Shown here piece by piece: positions 9,367 to 16,669 of a stretch of 64,000 nt of DNA (its first letter is position 1; every line of letters starts with the position of its first letter). The DNA lies in contig NZ_CP030038.1 in the NCBI RefSeq assembly GCF_015291725.1, positions 5,135,001 to 5,199,000 on the forward strand. The letters are read 5' to 3'. The notes below the pieces were generated by a model. The model was given only the letters and a program-made list of their open reading frames with translations. It was not told the DNA's origin and did not search any database. A program made the position numbers and the translations under genes. The DNA comes from Bradyrhizobium sp. CCBAU 51765. GTDB lineage: Bacteria > Pseudomonadota > Alphaproteobacteria > Rhizobiales > Xanthobacteraceae.

Positions 9367-9427
9367 CGCCGATGGGGGCGGACCGAAGGGAGGGCGTAGC
9401 CCGACCGGAGGACCGTCCCCATCGGCG
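9367..9427. repeat. Large palindrome at the istA-istB deletion junction
   Basis: CGCCGATGGGG at 9367-9377 pairs perfectly with CCCCATCGGCG at 9417-9427. Four more pairs, one of them G-T, extend the stem inwards to 15 bp. A second small hairpin, GGGC-GTA-GCCC (9392-9402), sits in the loop. It lies exactly where istA similarity ends, so it is either an inserted REP-like palindrome or the scar of the deletion. Confidence 0.7.
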
Positions 9428-9941
9428 TCTCGCGTGGATAGGCCCGCACGAACAGCATGCGGCTGTGGCAGAGGCGGACATGGGCGACCTTCACCATCAC
9501 CGTTGTGCCGCTCAGCAGGACCACCTCGTGGCTCCAGTCGAATTGGTAGGCTTCGCCGGGGGCAAAGCTTAGTGGGACATAAGCGGCCGCGGTCAATTGC
9601 CCGCGTTCTTTGCTCCACCGCCTTGCGTAACGCCGCACGGCATCGTAACCGCCGTCGTAGCCGCCCCCGCGCAGCTCTTCGAATATCCGGATCAGCGTTA
9701 GCTGTTCACGAGCCGGTTTGGTCGCGTTCGCCGCCAGCAGCCTATCGAGCTCCGATGCCCACCGCCCCAGCTTTGGTCGTGGCTGCACCTGCCGCTCGTA
9801 CTCGAAGGAGGTCTCTCCGGACCTCAGCACCTTCCGGACCGTGTTCCGCGACACCTTCAGGTCGCGGGCGATCTCCTTGATCGTCTTGCCCTTGATGAAG
9901 TGCTCGCGCCGAATCCGCGCAATCGTCTCCACGATCAGCAT
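9425..9941 (-). pseudogene. istA: IstA transposase of the IS21 element, N-terminal third
   Basis: From ATG at 9941 it reads MLIVETIARIRREHF, an HTH region (KEIARDLKVSRNTVRKVLR) and the beginning of the catalytic core (GEAYQFDWSHEVV) with the first catalytic Asp. After RAYPRETPMG the similarity ends at a palindromic junction (9367-9427) and about 300 residues with the remaining catalytic acids are missing. The open frame runs on to 9330 with unrelated residues. Confidence 0.85.
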
Positions 9942-10281
9942 CCCCGACCACCTGCTTCATTCCAAAGCAGGCAGCGCAACAGCCCAGACTTAGGGGGTCA
10001 ATTTTGCATGCCGAATAACACCGATCGCACCGAACCTGATCGCGCGCGACTTCACGGCTTCCGCCCCGAACCGGGCCTGGCTCGCCGACATCGCCGACAT
10101 TCCGACCGCGGAGGGCTGGCTGTATCTGGCGGCCGTCATGGATCTATTCAGCCGAAAGATTGCCGGCTGGGCCATGCAAGACCATATGCAGGTCGAACTC
10201 GCATCGGCGGCGCTGGCGATAGCCGTCAACCAGCAACGCCCGCAGCCCAGATTGATCCATCATTCCGACCGCTGTGTGCAG

Positions 10282-11750
10282 GGCGGATTCAAGCGGTCGT
10301 CGCAACACCAAATTGTTTTTCACTCAAGGCAGTAGTTCGTCAAGCGCTTCTGCCGGCGTTTTCCAGCCCAGCGTCTTTCTCGGTCTGGCATTGAGGGCCG
10401 CTGCTACAGCGGATATCTCGTCGGCGCTGTGGACGCTCAAGTCTGTGCCTTTCGGGAAGTACTGCCGCAGCAGCCCGTTGGTGTTCTCGTTAGTGCCGCG
10501 CTGCCAAGGGCTTTGCGGGTCGCAGAAGTAGACCTGGATGCCTGCATCGATCTTGAGGCGATCGTGCTGAGCCATTTCGGCTCCTTGATCCCAAGTCAGC
10601 GAGCGACGCAGTTCTTCGGGCAAGGTGATGACGGTGCGCGTGATCGCGTCGCGCACGGCTTCGGCTCCGTGTCCCGCGAGCGCAGGTCCGTTCTTCACGC
10701 GCGGAGCTTCGCCATGCCCCACCAATCGGGGAAGGTGCAATAGCATCGTGAAGCGCGTCGTGCGCTCGACCAGCGTGCCGATTGCCGAGCTGCCAAGACC
10801 GAGGATGAGGTCTCCCTCCCAATGTCCCGGCACTGCTCGATCGGCAGCTTCAGCAGGGCGCTCACTAATCATGATCTCCGGCGAGACAAAGCCCTTGCCT
10901 CGCGTGCGTACGCGCGCCCTGGGCATCCGCAATACACGCCCGGTTCTCAAGCAGGCCGTCAGCTCGCTGCGCAGCGCCCCACGGCCCTGAACGAAGAGAG
11001 CTTGATAGATAGCTTCGTGGCTGATGCGCATCGTCTTGTCGTCCGGGAAGTCGATCGGCAAGCGTCGGGCAATCTGCTCAGGACTCCAGGCTTTGGCCCA
11101 TCGTCGATCCTTTCGACGGCCATGTCGGCGACCGTTCCACGGAACGGCCGGACCAGGAACATGCGCCCCGCTCGGGGCTACGACGCCGCCGGCAAGTCTC
11201 TCCTCCACATAAAGGCGCAAGGTTGCATTGAGCGCAAGCTTGGTCGACTTGGGGCGGCGGGCAGATCGATCCGCATGCCATTGGGCAGTTGTTGCCCGAT
11301 ACTCCAACCCGCCGCCGCGGGTGGCCGCGTTCCGCCGCAGTTCACGGGAGACCGTCGAAGCATCCCGCCCCAAGCGGCGCCCTATCTCCCGTGTAGAATG
11401 GCCCTGCACCCTGAGGAGGGCGATTTCCTCGCGCTCAGCCAATGACCAATGAAAGGTAGCGCCCGGAGAGAGGCTTGGCCGAAGATCTGAACATCGCTGG
11501 TGGCATGCCCCCTGCCTTTCGGAACAGTCTGCTTCCGACAGGTTGCGATAGTCCGGCCGCAAGCGCAGCATCTTCGCTGCTTTGCCCTGAAGCAATCGCC
11601 TTCCAAAATCTATCCTGTTCATCGCGTCCAGCCGCAGACGGCCGGCCTGGCGATGGCAACGGCGCCCGTCCTGACCGGGCCGAACGTCGGCTCAAAACTT
11701 TCATCGCAACCTCCAACTTCTTGGTGTTGCGACGACCGCTTGAATCCGCC
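10282..11750 (-). mobile_element. IS30-family element, apparently complete
   Basis: Perfect terminal inverted repeats of about 30 bp: GGCGGATTCAAGCGGTCGTC reads inwards from 10282 and identically from 11750 on the other strand, and both continue GCAACACCAA. The flanking direct repeat CAG (10279-10281 and 11751-11753) is a 3-bp target duplication. The element is 1469 bases with one transposase gene. It sits in the IS3 orfB gene after the HHSDR motif codons. Confidence 0.92.
10324..11622 (-). CDS. IS30-family transposase
   Basis: 432 residues from ATG at 11622. An N-terminal HTH region reads FHWSLAEREEIALLRVQGHS then TREIGRRLGRDASTVSREL. The catalytic core is recognisable from GHWEGDLILG (first Asp), LTWDQGAEMAQH (second Asp) and NTNGLLRQYFPKG (Glu of the DDE triad just before). 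All catalytic regions are intact and the gene fills the element, so it could still be active. A later start is possible because the first 50 residues are less typical. Confidence 0.92.
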   Translation of the reverse strand: MNRIDFGRRLLQGKAAKMLRLRPDYRNLSEADCSERQGACHQRCSDLRPSLSPGATFHWSLAEREEIALLRVQGHSTREIGRRLGRDASTVSRELRRNAATRGGGLEYRATTAQWHADRSARRPKSTKLALNATLRLYVEERLAGGVVAPSGAHVPGPAVPWNGRRHGRRKDRRWAKAWSPEQIARRLPIDFPDDKTMRISHEAIYQALFVQGRGALRSELTACLRTGRVLRMPRARVRTRGKGFVSPEIMISERPAEAADRAVPGHWEGDLILGLGSSAIGTLVERTTRFTMLLHLPRLVGHGEAPRVKNGPALAGHGAEAVRDAITRTVITLPEELRRSLTWDQGAEMAQHDRLKIDAGIQVYFCDPQSPWQRGTNENTNGLLRQYFPKGTDLSVHSADEISAVAAALNARPRKTLGWKTPAEALDELLP

Positions 11751-11829
11751 CAGCTCACACGCTTATCGCAGTTCTCACCTGCCGGCATCGTCGCATCGAT
11801 GAGCCGCAAGGCCGATTGCAACGACAACC

Positions 11830-11875
11830 TCGCTGCCTTGAACTTGAACTCGCGACTGAACTTTCCTCTCTGCAT
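11830..11875 (-). pseudogene. IS3-family OrfA N-terminal fragment
   Basis: Reading from ATG at 11875 on the minus strand gives MQRGKFSREFKFKAARL, matching the start of IS3-family OrfA proteins (K-FSREFK-EAVRL). It stops being recognisable after about 15 codons, where the opposite-strand OrfB fragment ends. Two IS3 copies therefore meet head-on at about 11835. Confidence 0.55.
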
Positions 11876-11898
11876 GACCTATCTGCAGCGTGATGATT

Positions 11899-13017
11899 CT
11901 AAGTGCTAATTTGATTATTTCGAACAAACTGTTGCACGATGGCTTGCAACCAATCTGTACCGGCACTAATCGCATCGTCAGAAAGGGTCCGCAGCCATTC
12001 CACATGGCTCATGGAGCTTGGCTCTATTGCCAACGGACATGCAATTAAGGGGAGTTGCATGGCAGGCAGAGTGCTGACTCCAAGAAATTGAGCAAGCCTG
12101 AACCACCGCTCCGACATACTGCTATCGATGAGATGGATCGCTGCATCCATCGCCATCCCCAAATGAGACTGTCTCTGCTCGCCAGTTAAGCGTGCTTTCC
12201 GTACCGCAACATACCAAGCGCGAAGGGCCGCTAGTTGGCCGACGTATTCTAGGTTTCGTTCGACTCTTGGGCCAGAGAGTCCTCTTGCTTCGAAGGTCCA
12301 AGGAGCGTCGATTCCGCGCAGCGTTTCGGCATGGATTCGTCTGGCTCCAACGTCCGAACGTATGACCTGTCCGGCAACAGTGAAGGTGCCGTAGCCTATG
12401 CGGTTAGGGCCGACCATCCCACTGATGCCACCTATAAAGATTCGCTCCTGCCTGAGAAAGACTCCTTGAGGAACGTCTCCAATCAGCGAGGGAGTTGCTT
12501 TGTCGCCGGCTTCTCCCCACGGGGTGAAATTGAAATGAATGAACCCGCTACCGATTTCCGTGTGATTGGACCTTGAGCGCCCCCCTGAAATGAAGCAGTC
12601 GCAGCAATTAATGAGCGAACCCAGCGTTACGAAGCTCGTCAGGATCGTGTGCTTAAGGCCGACCGCATGAGCAGTCGAAGCCTCCTCTTCAAGGAGAGTA
12701 CCCCCGCGAACGTGCCCGCTCGAGCCTATTCTAGCTTTCGAAAGAAGCACCGAGTCGGTGACAAATCCGCTGGCGATTTCCGCGTCTTCTCCAACGATCG
12801 AGTTTACAACGGTTGCCGGTCCCTCGGTCCCCAGCTTTGCGCCAGGAGCAACAACGGTTCCATACCCTAGCAAGCGGGTCCCCGGAAAAAGTACAGATCC
12901 CGGAAAAATGCGATTCAGTTGGACTTCATCGTCGATGAATATTTGGCGGGGATCAACGAGATCTACGCCCTTCTCAGCAAGGCGCTCAAGTCTGTCGACA
13001 AGCGAAAGCTTCTTCAT
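11899..13017 (-). CDS. Left-handed beta-helix (GlmU/hexapeptide-like) protein
   Basis: 372 residues from ATG at 13017 (MKKLSLVDRLERLAEKGVDL), chosen because the frame before it overlaps the upstream gene. Residues about 30-230 show hexapeptide-like turns (LGYGTVVAPGAKLG, NSIVGEDAEIASG, GMVGPNRIGYG) and conserved loops (GGRSRSNHTEIG, FNFTPWGEAGDK) seen in proteins annotated as UDP-GlcNAc pyrophosphorylase-like. There is no nucleotidyltransferase domain, so pyrophosphorylase activity is unlikely; acyl/acetyl-transferase or scaffold roles remain open. A helical C-terminus (about 265-372) follows. It lies 19 bases downstream of a second beta-helix gene. The nearby polysaccharide genes suggest sugar modification, which is inference. 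Confidence 0.7.
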   Translation of the reverse strand: MKKLSLVDRLERLAEKGVDLVDPRQIFIDDEVQLNRIFPGSVLFPGTRLLGYGTVVAPGAKLGTEGPATVVNSIVGEDAEIASGFVTDSVLLSKARIGSSGHVRGGTLLEEEASTAHAVGLKHTILTSFVTLGSLINCCDCFISGGRSRSNHTEIGSGFIHFNFTPWGEAGDKATPSLIGDVPQGVFLRQERIFIGGISGMVGPNRIGYGTFTVAGQVIRSDVGARRIHAETLRGIDAPWTFEARGLSGPRVERNLEYVGQLAALRAWYVAVRKARLTGEQRQSHLGMAMDAAIHLIDSSMSERWFRLAQFLGVSTLPAMQLPLIACPLAIEPSSMSHVEWLRTLSDDAISAGTDWLQAIVQQFVRNNQIST

Positions 13018-13036
13018 TTGTAGCGCATCTGACTTG

Positions 13037-13627
13037 TTAAAAATAGACCTCGGATCCCTTAGGATTGCGAACGATGGATCCTGCCGCGACTTTGTCGGAT
13101 GAAGCCACAATCGAGCCCGGGCAGATTATAGCCCCAAGACCCAATCTAGCTCCGTCGCCGACGAATGCCACCAGATCTGGCGTTTCAGCTGCTGCATCTC
13201 CCACGAGACACCCCGCTCTGACCAATACGTCGGACCCGAGAACGCAGTTCTGCACAACGGAGTTCTCGCAAAGAGTACAGCGGTTCATGACTATGCTATC
13301 AGAAACGAATGACCCGGCTCGAAGCTGTGATCCTGTCCCAATGAATGACCTGCCAAGAATTCTCGCCCCACATTCAATGACGCAGTCCGGGCCAACTATC
13401 AGAGGGCCGCTTAGAACGGCCCCCGATTTGACGTGACTATTCCGACCCAAGTAGACGAGCCCTGACACAATGGCCTGGTCTTCGATGGTCCCTTCGATCT
13501 GCTGCCGACCGAGCTTGGCGTAGAGCTGATCCCGAGAGGAAAATAGATCTTCGAGCGTCGCAAACTTCGATAGCCATTTCTCGAATTCGTCGTCCATGGG
13601 AGAGTGAAACAAGTCACTAGGTCGCAT
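13037..13627 (-). CDS. Left-handed beta-helix (hexapeptide-repeat) protein
   Basis: 196 residues from ATG at 13627, preceded by a good ribosome site (GGGAG 8 bases upstream). After a helical N-terminus (DDEFEKWLSKFATLEDLFSS), residues about 50-190 form continuous hexapeptide turns (SGLVYLGRNSHVKSGAVLSG, VIECGARILGRSFIG, GDGARLGLGAIICPGSIV). It resembles the C-terminal acetyltransferase half of GlmU, again without the N-terminal nucleotidyltransferase. It is coupled to the neighbouring beta-helix gene and the two may form one hetero-oligomer. Confidence 0.75.
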   Translation of the reverse strand: MRPSDLFHSPMDDEFEKWLSKFATLEDLFSSRDQLYAKLGRQQIEGTIEDQAIVSGLVYLGRNSHVKSGAVLSGPLIVGPDCVIECGARILGRSFIGTGSQLRAGSFVSDSIVMNRCTLCENSVVQNCVLGSDVLVRAGCLVGDAAAETPDLVAFVGDGARLGLGAIICPGSIVASSDKVAAGSIVRNPKGSEVYF

Positions 13628-13763
13628 TGGTGTCTCCCAGTTCTCGCGCCAAGGCTCGCACGTCCGATCCTAAGCGTCTCAACCATGATTTGCCAGGCAA
13701 TAGATAACCAGAAGGGCTTCGGAGGACGATCTGGAGCGCCTGATGTCGCGACAGGGCCTCCAC
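13617..13763 (-). CDS. Possible 48-residue ORF or gene tail upstream of the beta-helix pair
   Basis: A GTG at 13763 opens a frame reading EALSRHQALQIVLRSPSG and ending GSDVRALARELGDTNAT, stopping with TAG at 13617. It overlaps the start of the beta-helix gene by 11 bases, a spacing typical of coupled genes. It could be a genuine micro-gene or the surviving 3' end of a longer one, since an in-frame TGA lies just before it. No family was recognised. Confidence 0.22.
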   Translation of the reverse strand: MEALSRHQALQIVLRSPSGYLLPGKSWLRRLGSDVRALARELGDTNAT

Positions 13764-13887
13764 AAGCCGTCACAGAGCCGCAGACCGCTCCAGAACTGAA
13801 TGGAAAGCCCTCGAGGGGTGTCCTGAACCGCCCTCCTGTGTTACTGGCAAGGAAAGGATGATTCGCATTTGGCTCGCGCGGTCAGGA

Positions 13888-14502
13888 TTATGCACCTTTG
13901 CCGTTGATCGTCGCCCATAGCTGGTGACTGCTCGGCATTTGCACGCGAAGCCAGCGATAGGGGATTTCCGACCAGGGCTTGATCTCCAGGGCGAGATTGT
14001 CGAGCACGAGATCGCCGCTCAGGGTGCGGACGAGCAGCACCAGATGATGCCGTCCGGAACCAACGATGACCTCGCTCAGTAGCAGGGCCCGCGCCGGCCA
14101 GCCACGCCGAAGGAGTTCGTGACGTTTGCTTACGGCGTAGTCATTGCAGTCCCCGCGATCGGGATTGATCCTCCACGCCTCGTCGGCCAGGCCGTGGTCG
14201 TTGGGCAACGGCACAATGGCCAGATTGACCATGCGATTGACATCCAAGAGTTCCAACCACCGCTCGCCCGTCAGCCGGACCGGACCGCCCCGGAAGCCTC
14301 GCCGCGGCCGGCATTCGGCCTCATAGCGCTGGCAGAACATCGTGTACGTCAGAGGCGGAAGCGTGGGCCGTCCGAGTTTGATGCGGCCTGGTGCAGCTTG
14401 AGGAGTCGTGGGCATCGCCAGGCGCCCTGCGCCCGCCCATGAGGCACCTCCGGCCATCATGGCGACCGCTACAACCAAGATGGAGCAGGAGACTCGATAC
14501 AT
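13888..14502 (-). CDS. Transglutaminase-like cysteine protease, BTLCP/LapG-like (DUF920)
   Basis: 204 residues from ATG at 14502; an alternative ATG at 14526 adds eight. A signal peptide is visible (MYRVSCSILVVAVAMMAGGA). The papain-like triad of the family can be seen: Cys in RGDCNDYAVSKR, His in GSGRHHLVLLV, Asp in LVLDNL. BTLCP proteins are periplasmic; the characterised member LapG cuts giant adhesins near their N-terminus to release them from the surface. No LapD/GGDEF-EAL partner is seen. Its position beside a giant-protein export system makes a processing role plausible, which is inference. Confidence 0.85.
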   Translation of the reverse strand: MYRVSCSILVVAVAMMAGGASWAGAGRLAMPTTPQAAPGRIKLGRPTLPPLTYTMFCQRYEAECRPRRGFRGGPVRLTGERWLELLDVNRMVNLAIVPLPNDHGLADEAWRINPDRGDCNDYAVSKRHELLRRGWPARALLLSEVIVGSGRHHLVLLVRTLSGDLVLDNLALEIKPWSEIPYRWLRVQMPSSHQLWATINGKGA

Positions 14503-15111
14503 CTGCCGATCCCCTTGCGGCAACACTGAGGCTCGGATCCAGCCGCAGCGAAGCTATGGCCAGAGCCGTGCGATTAACCGTCTTCTCTTATTTAATTATA
14601 TTATTTTTTATAGAATTATCAACCAAAAATAACGATGCGACTAATTAATCCAGGACCAAAGGACCCGGCCTGCCAGTGGACAAGCAAGATCAACTACACG
14701 GCGGCTGCCATTCCGGGAGCGCTGCCACTCTCGCGCGGCCCTGCCGTCCGTCGTCGGCAGGAGCGTTCGTGTCGCGAGCATCGCGCTGCGATCGGCCGGG
14801 CTCCAACTTCGTCCCCACGGTCCAGCTGCACGCCAGGCGAATGGATGCACCGAGTGGACGCATCTCCTGCACAGGGGATCGCCGCACTGGTCCGCGGTCA
14901 TGCGCCCAATTCTGTGCGCAGGGCGGAGATGCGAGTCGAATCGCCAGCACCATTGCTTCTCGCGCAGGGCAAACGCCTGACCGACGCCTGCGATGGAGCC
15001 TACGAGCGGGATTCAATCCGAACGCTCGGATTGGACATTCAGGGCTATTGTGCCGCGGCTCGGTCGCGTTGAGGCCGCCGATCGAACTCGGCCATCGAGC
15101 CCGGCTGGCCA
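14503..15111. other. Intergenic region with an AT-rich island
   Basis: About 600 bases. Positions 14580-14650 form a sharp AT-rich island, placed like a promoter for the protease gene. The rest is GC-rich with mutually overlapping open frames on both strands; none shows a recognisable domain, ribosome site or start, so no gene is called. Confidence 0.4.
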
Positions 15112-15483
15112 TCACGACGGCTGCGGCTTTTCCATCGCCTCCGGCATGTTACCGGGGGCCTCTTGATCGGTGGGTAATGCGCTCGCGACGGCCGCAGGGC
15201 GTGCGCGGCTGATCTCCCAGGGCCACAAATCTACTGGTTCGCCTGCTCCCGAAGTGGAGATCTTTGCACGTAGGGCGGGGGCAAGCCGCTCCAAAATCAG
15301 GTGCCGCTCCAAACGGATCTCGCGCTCGAGGGCGTCCGAATAGATCGAGAGCGCGTGGATCGTCTCACGAGGGATTCTGCAGGACACGCGCCCAAACGGG
15401 GTCGCTGCCCCAACCACGATGGCCTTGCCATCCCATTCGATTTCGCCGACGAACTCGATGTCTTCAACGGAATTCAGTGCCAT
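15112..15483 (-). CDS. DUF1488-like protein
   Basis: 123 residues from ATG at 15483 (MALNSVEDIEFVGEIEWDGK); the frame is open further upstream, but the AT-rich promoter island starts there. The N-terminal 80 residues follow the DUF1488 pattern (W-x-G-K, then VSCRIPRETIHAL). A proline/alanine-rich, poorly conserved tail follows. It is cytosolic, with no signal. DUF1488 proteins are common in rhizobia and of unknown function. It is oriented with the HlyD adaptor and protease genes but separated from each by more than 150 bases. Confidence 0.6.
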   Translation of the reverse strand: MALNSVEDIEFVGEIEWDGKAIVVGAATPFGRVSCRIPRETIHALSIYSDALEREIRLERHLILERLAPALRAKISTSGAGEPVDLWPWEISRARPAAVASALPTDQEAPGNMPEAMEKPQPS

Positions 15484-15642
15484 ATTTAAATTCCAGCTCC
15501 GACAACCTACTTGCCATAAATTTACAATATTAAAAACCACAATTAAATAAGATACAAGCGCAATTCACTTCGGAGATTCAGCGAACCGCACTTCGATCTC
15601 GTCAAAATCAACCGCTTCAGGCTCCCGCAATGATCCCGCACT

Positions 15643-16584
15643 CTATTTTTGGCGGGATGACGCCGCGTCACCAGCCATAAGAGCCGGATTGTCACCGTCC
15701 AACACGAAGGCGACTTTGCAGCGAATTCCCCCCGGCAGCGCCAAACGCGGGTTCGGCAAGGCAAGACGCACCCCGAACGTTCCGCTGGCAGCGTCGAGTA
15801 CACTGTCGACAATTGCGACAGAGGCGACATAGACGCCCCCGATGGGCGGCTCCGGTCGCACCTTGGCTCTGCTGCCGGTATGGATCTGACCAAAATATGC
15901 GGTGGGCACGAACACTTCGACCCTCAGCGGATCAATCTGTGCGAGCGTGAGGACCGGGCTCTGGTCATTTCGATATTCACCCGGAACGAGAAGCCGCTCG
16001 ACCACCACGCCGTCGACCGGGCTACGCAGCTCGCGTTGATTCAAAACCTCTTCGGCGTGCGCGACCTCCAGACGAGCGAGCTCCTTGTTGAGCCGCGCCT
16101 CCTTGAGCTGCTGTTCGGCAACCTGCACCTCCGCTTCGGCTTCCTGGAGTGACGCGAGAGGACTGACGGACCTTTCATGAAGCTCTTTCAGACGCTCGTG
16201 TTTCTGGCGTAGGAACTGCGCGCGGGCTTCGGCCGACTTCACCGGGGCATCATTGGTCGCGCGAGCCCGCGCGAGCGCCAGCGTTGCGGCCTCGACTCCA
16301 TCTTCGATCTTGCCAATGACCTGGCCCTGCCGAACGATATCACCGCGATCAACATCAAGGCGCGCGATCGTACCGACCGCCGGGCTCGCCAGCTTGACGG
16401 TTTGTTGCGGCTCGATCACGCAATTGAATTCCCGCTCCCCCGCCGAGATTTCCGGGGTCTCTGCCCTCGCAGCGGAACCGGCAAGCAAGATCCCCACCGG
16501 CAGGGACAAGCACAACACGATGTAGTTCATCCGCTGCACTCGGCGGACAATTCCCTCAATTGGGCGCATCATGCGAGTTCCCAT
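15643..16584 (-). CDS. HlyD/RND-type periplasmic adaptor protein
   Basis: About 313 residues from ATG at 16584; starts at 16620, 16572 and 16530 are also possible, and the last places a clean signal peptide at the N-terminus (MNYIVLCLSLPVGILLAG, cut after ARA). The order is lipoyl-like half (ASPAVGTIARLDVDRGDIVR), a helical hairpin of about 75 residues, second lipoyl half (ELRSPVDGVVVERLLVPGE), then the beta-barrel (VFVPTAYFGQIHTGSRAKV). It would bridge an inner-membrane exporter and the outer membrane. It is divergent from the GAF-HlyD and M50-HlyD genes and would be the third adaptor-type protein of that set. Confidence 0.85.
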   Translation of the reverse strand: MGTRMMRPIEGIVRRVQRMNYIVLCLSLPVGILLAGSAARAETPEISAGEREFNCVIEPQQTVKLASPAVGTIARLDVDRGDIVRQGQVIGKIEDGVEAATLALARARATNDAPVKSAEARAQFLRQKHERLKELHERSVSPLASLQEAEAEVQVAEQQLKEARLNKELARLEVAHAEEVLNQRELRSPVDGVVVERLLVPGEYRNDQSPVLTLAQIDPLRVEVFVPTAYFGQIHTGSRAKVRPEPPIGGVYVASVAIVDSVLDAASGTFGVRLALPNPRLALPGGIRCKVAFVLDGDNPALMAGDAASSRQK

Positions 16585-16599
16585 CGAATTCCGCTTCCG

Positions 16600-16669
16600 C
16601 CCCATTGTATATAATATCAATTGGATTTAATAATCTTAAAGTGACATAACTCAAAAATAATATCGTCCA
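16600..16669. promoter_or_regulatory. Divergent AT-rich promoter island
   Basis: About 65 bases of AT-rich DNA (with TATAATATC near 16609) separate the minus-strand HlyD gene from the plus-strand GAF-HlyD gene. The contrast with the GC-rich flanks marks a shared control region. Exact promoter elements cannot be fixed by eye. Confidence 0.45.

Larger units (their letters stand above)
8527..10020 (-). mobile_element. IS21-family element, internally deleted
   Basis: The ends are imperfect inverted repeats: TGTCAATCGGCTTGCAAAT at 8527 and, reading inwards from 10020, TGTTATTCGGCATGCAAAA. The element is flanked by the 7-bp direct repeat CCGATCG (8520-8526 and 10021-10027), so transposition created this junction. 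At 1494 bases it is about 1 kb shorter than a full IS21 element; the 3' part of istA and the start of istB are missing and istB is frameshifted. It is not autonomous. Confidence 0.88.
8294..11840 (+). pseudogene. IS3-family OrfB transposase, split by an IS21-like and an IS30 element
   Basis: The gene survives in three pieces. 8294-8526 reads IRQVHQVSGGRYGS, shifts frame near 8378, then continues SRVHAVLRSQGRGASRGRIE. 10021-10281 reads APNRAWLADIADIPT, DLFSRKIAGWAM and LIHHSDR. 11751-about 11835 reads AGIVASMSRKADCNDN. Deleting the IS21-like element with one 7-bp repeat, and the IS30 element with one 3-bp repeat, rejoins the frame exactly (RHNLPI-APNLIARDF and HHSDRCVQ-LTRLSQF). The C-terminal part with the catalytic Glu is lost at about 11840, where an inverted orfA start follows. 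Confidence 0.88.

Noticed and set aside
14635..15212. Overlapping frames of 145-178 codons before the DUF1488 gene
   Set aside because: No domain, no ribosome site and mutually exclusive frames on both strands.
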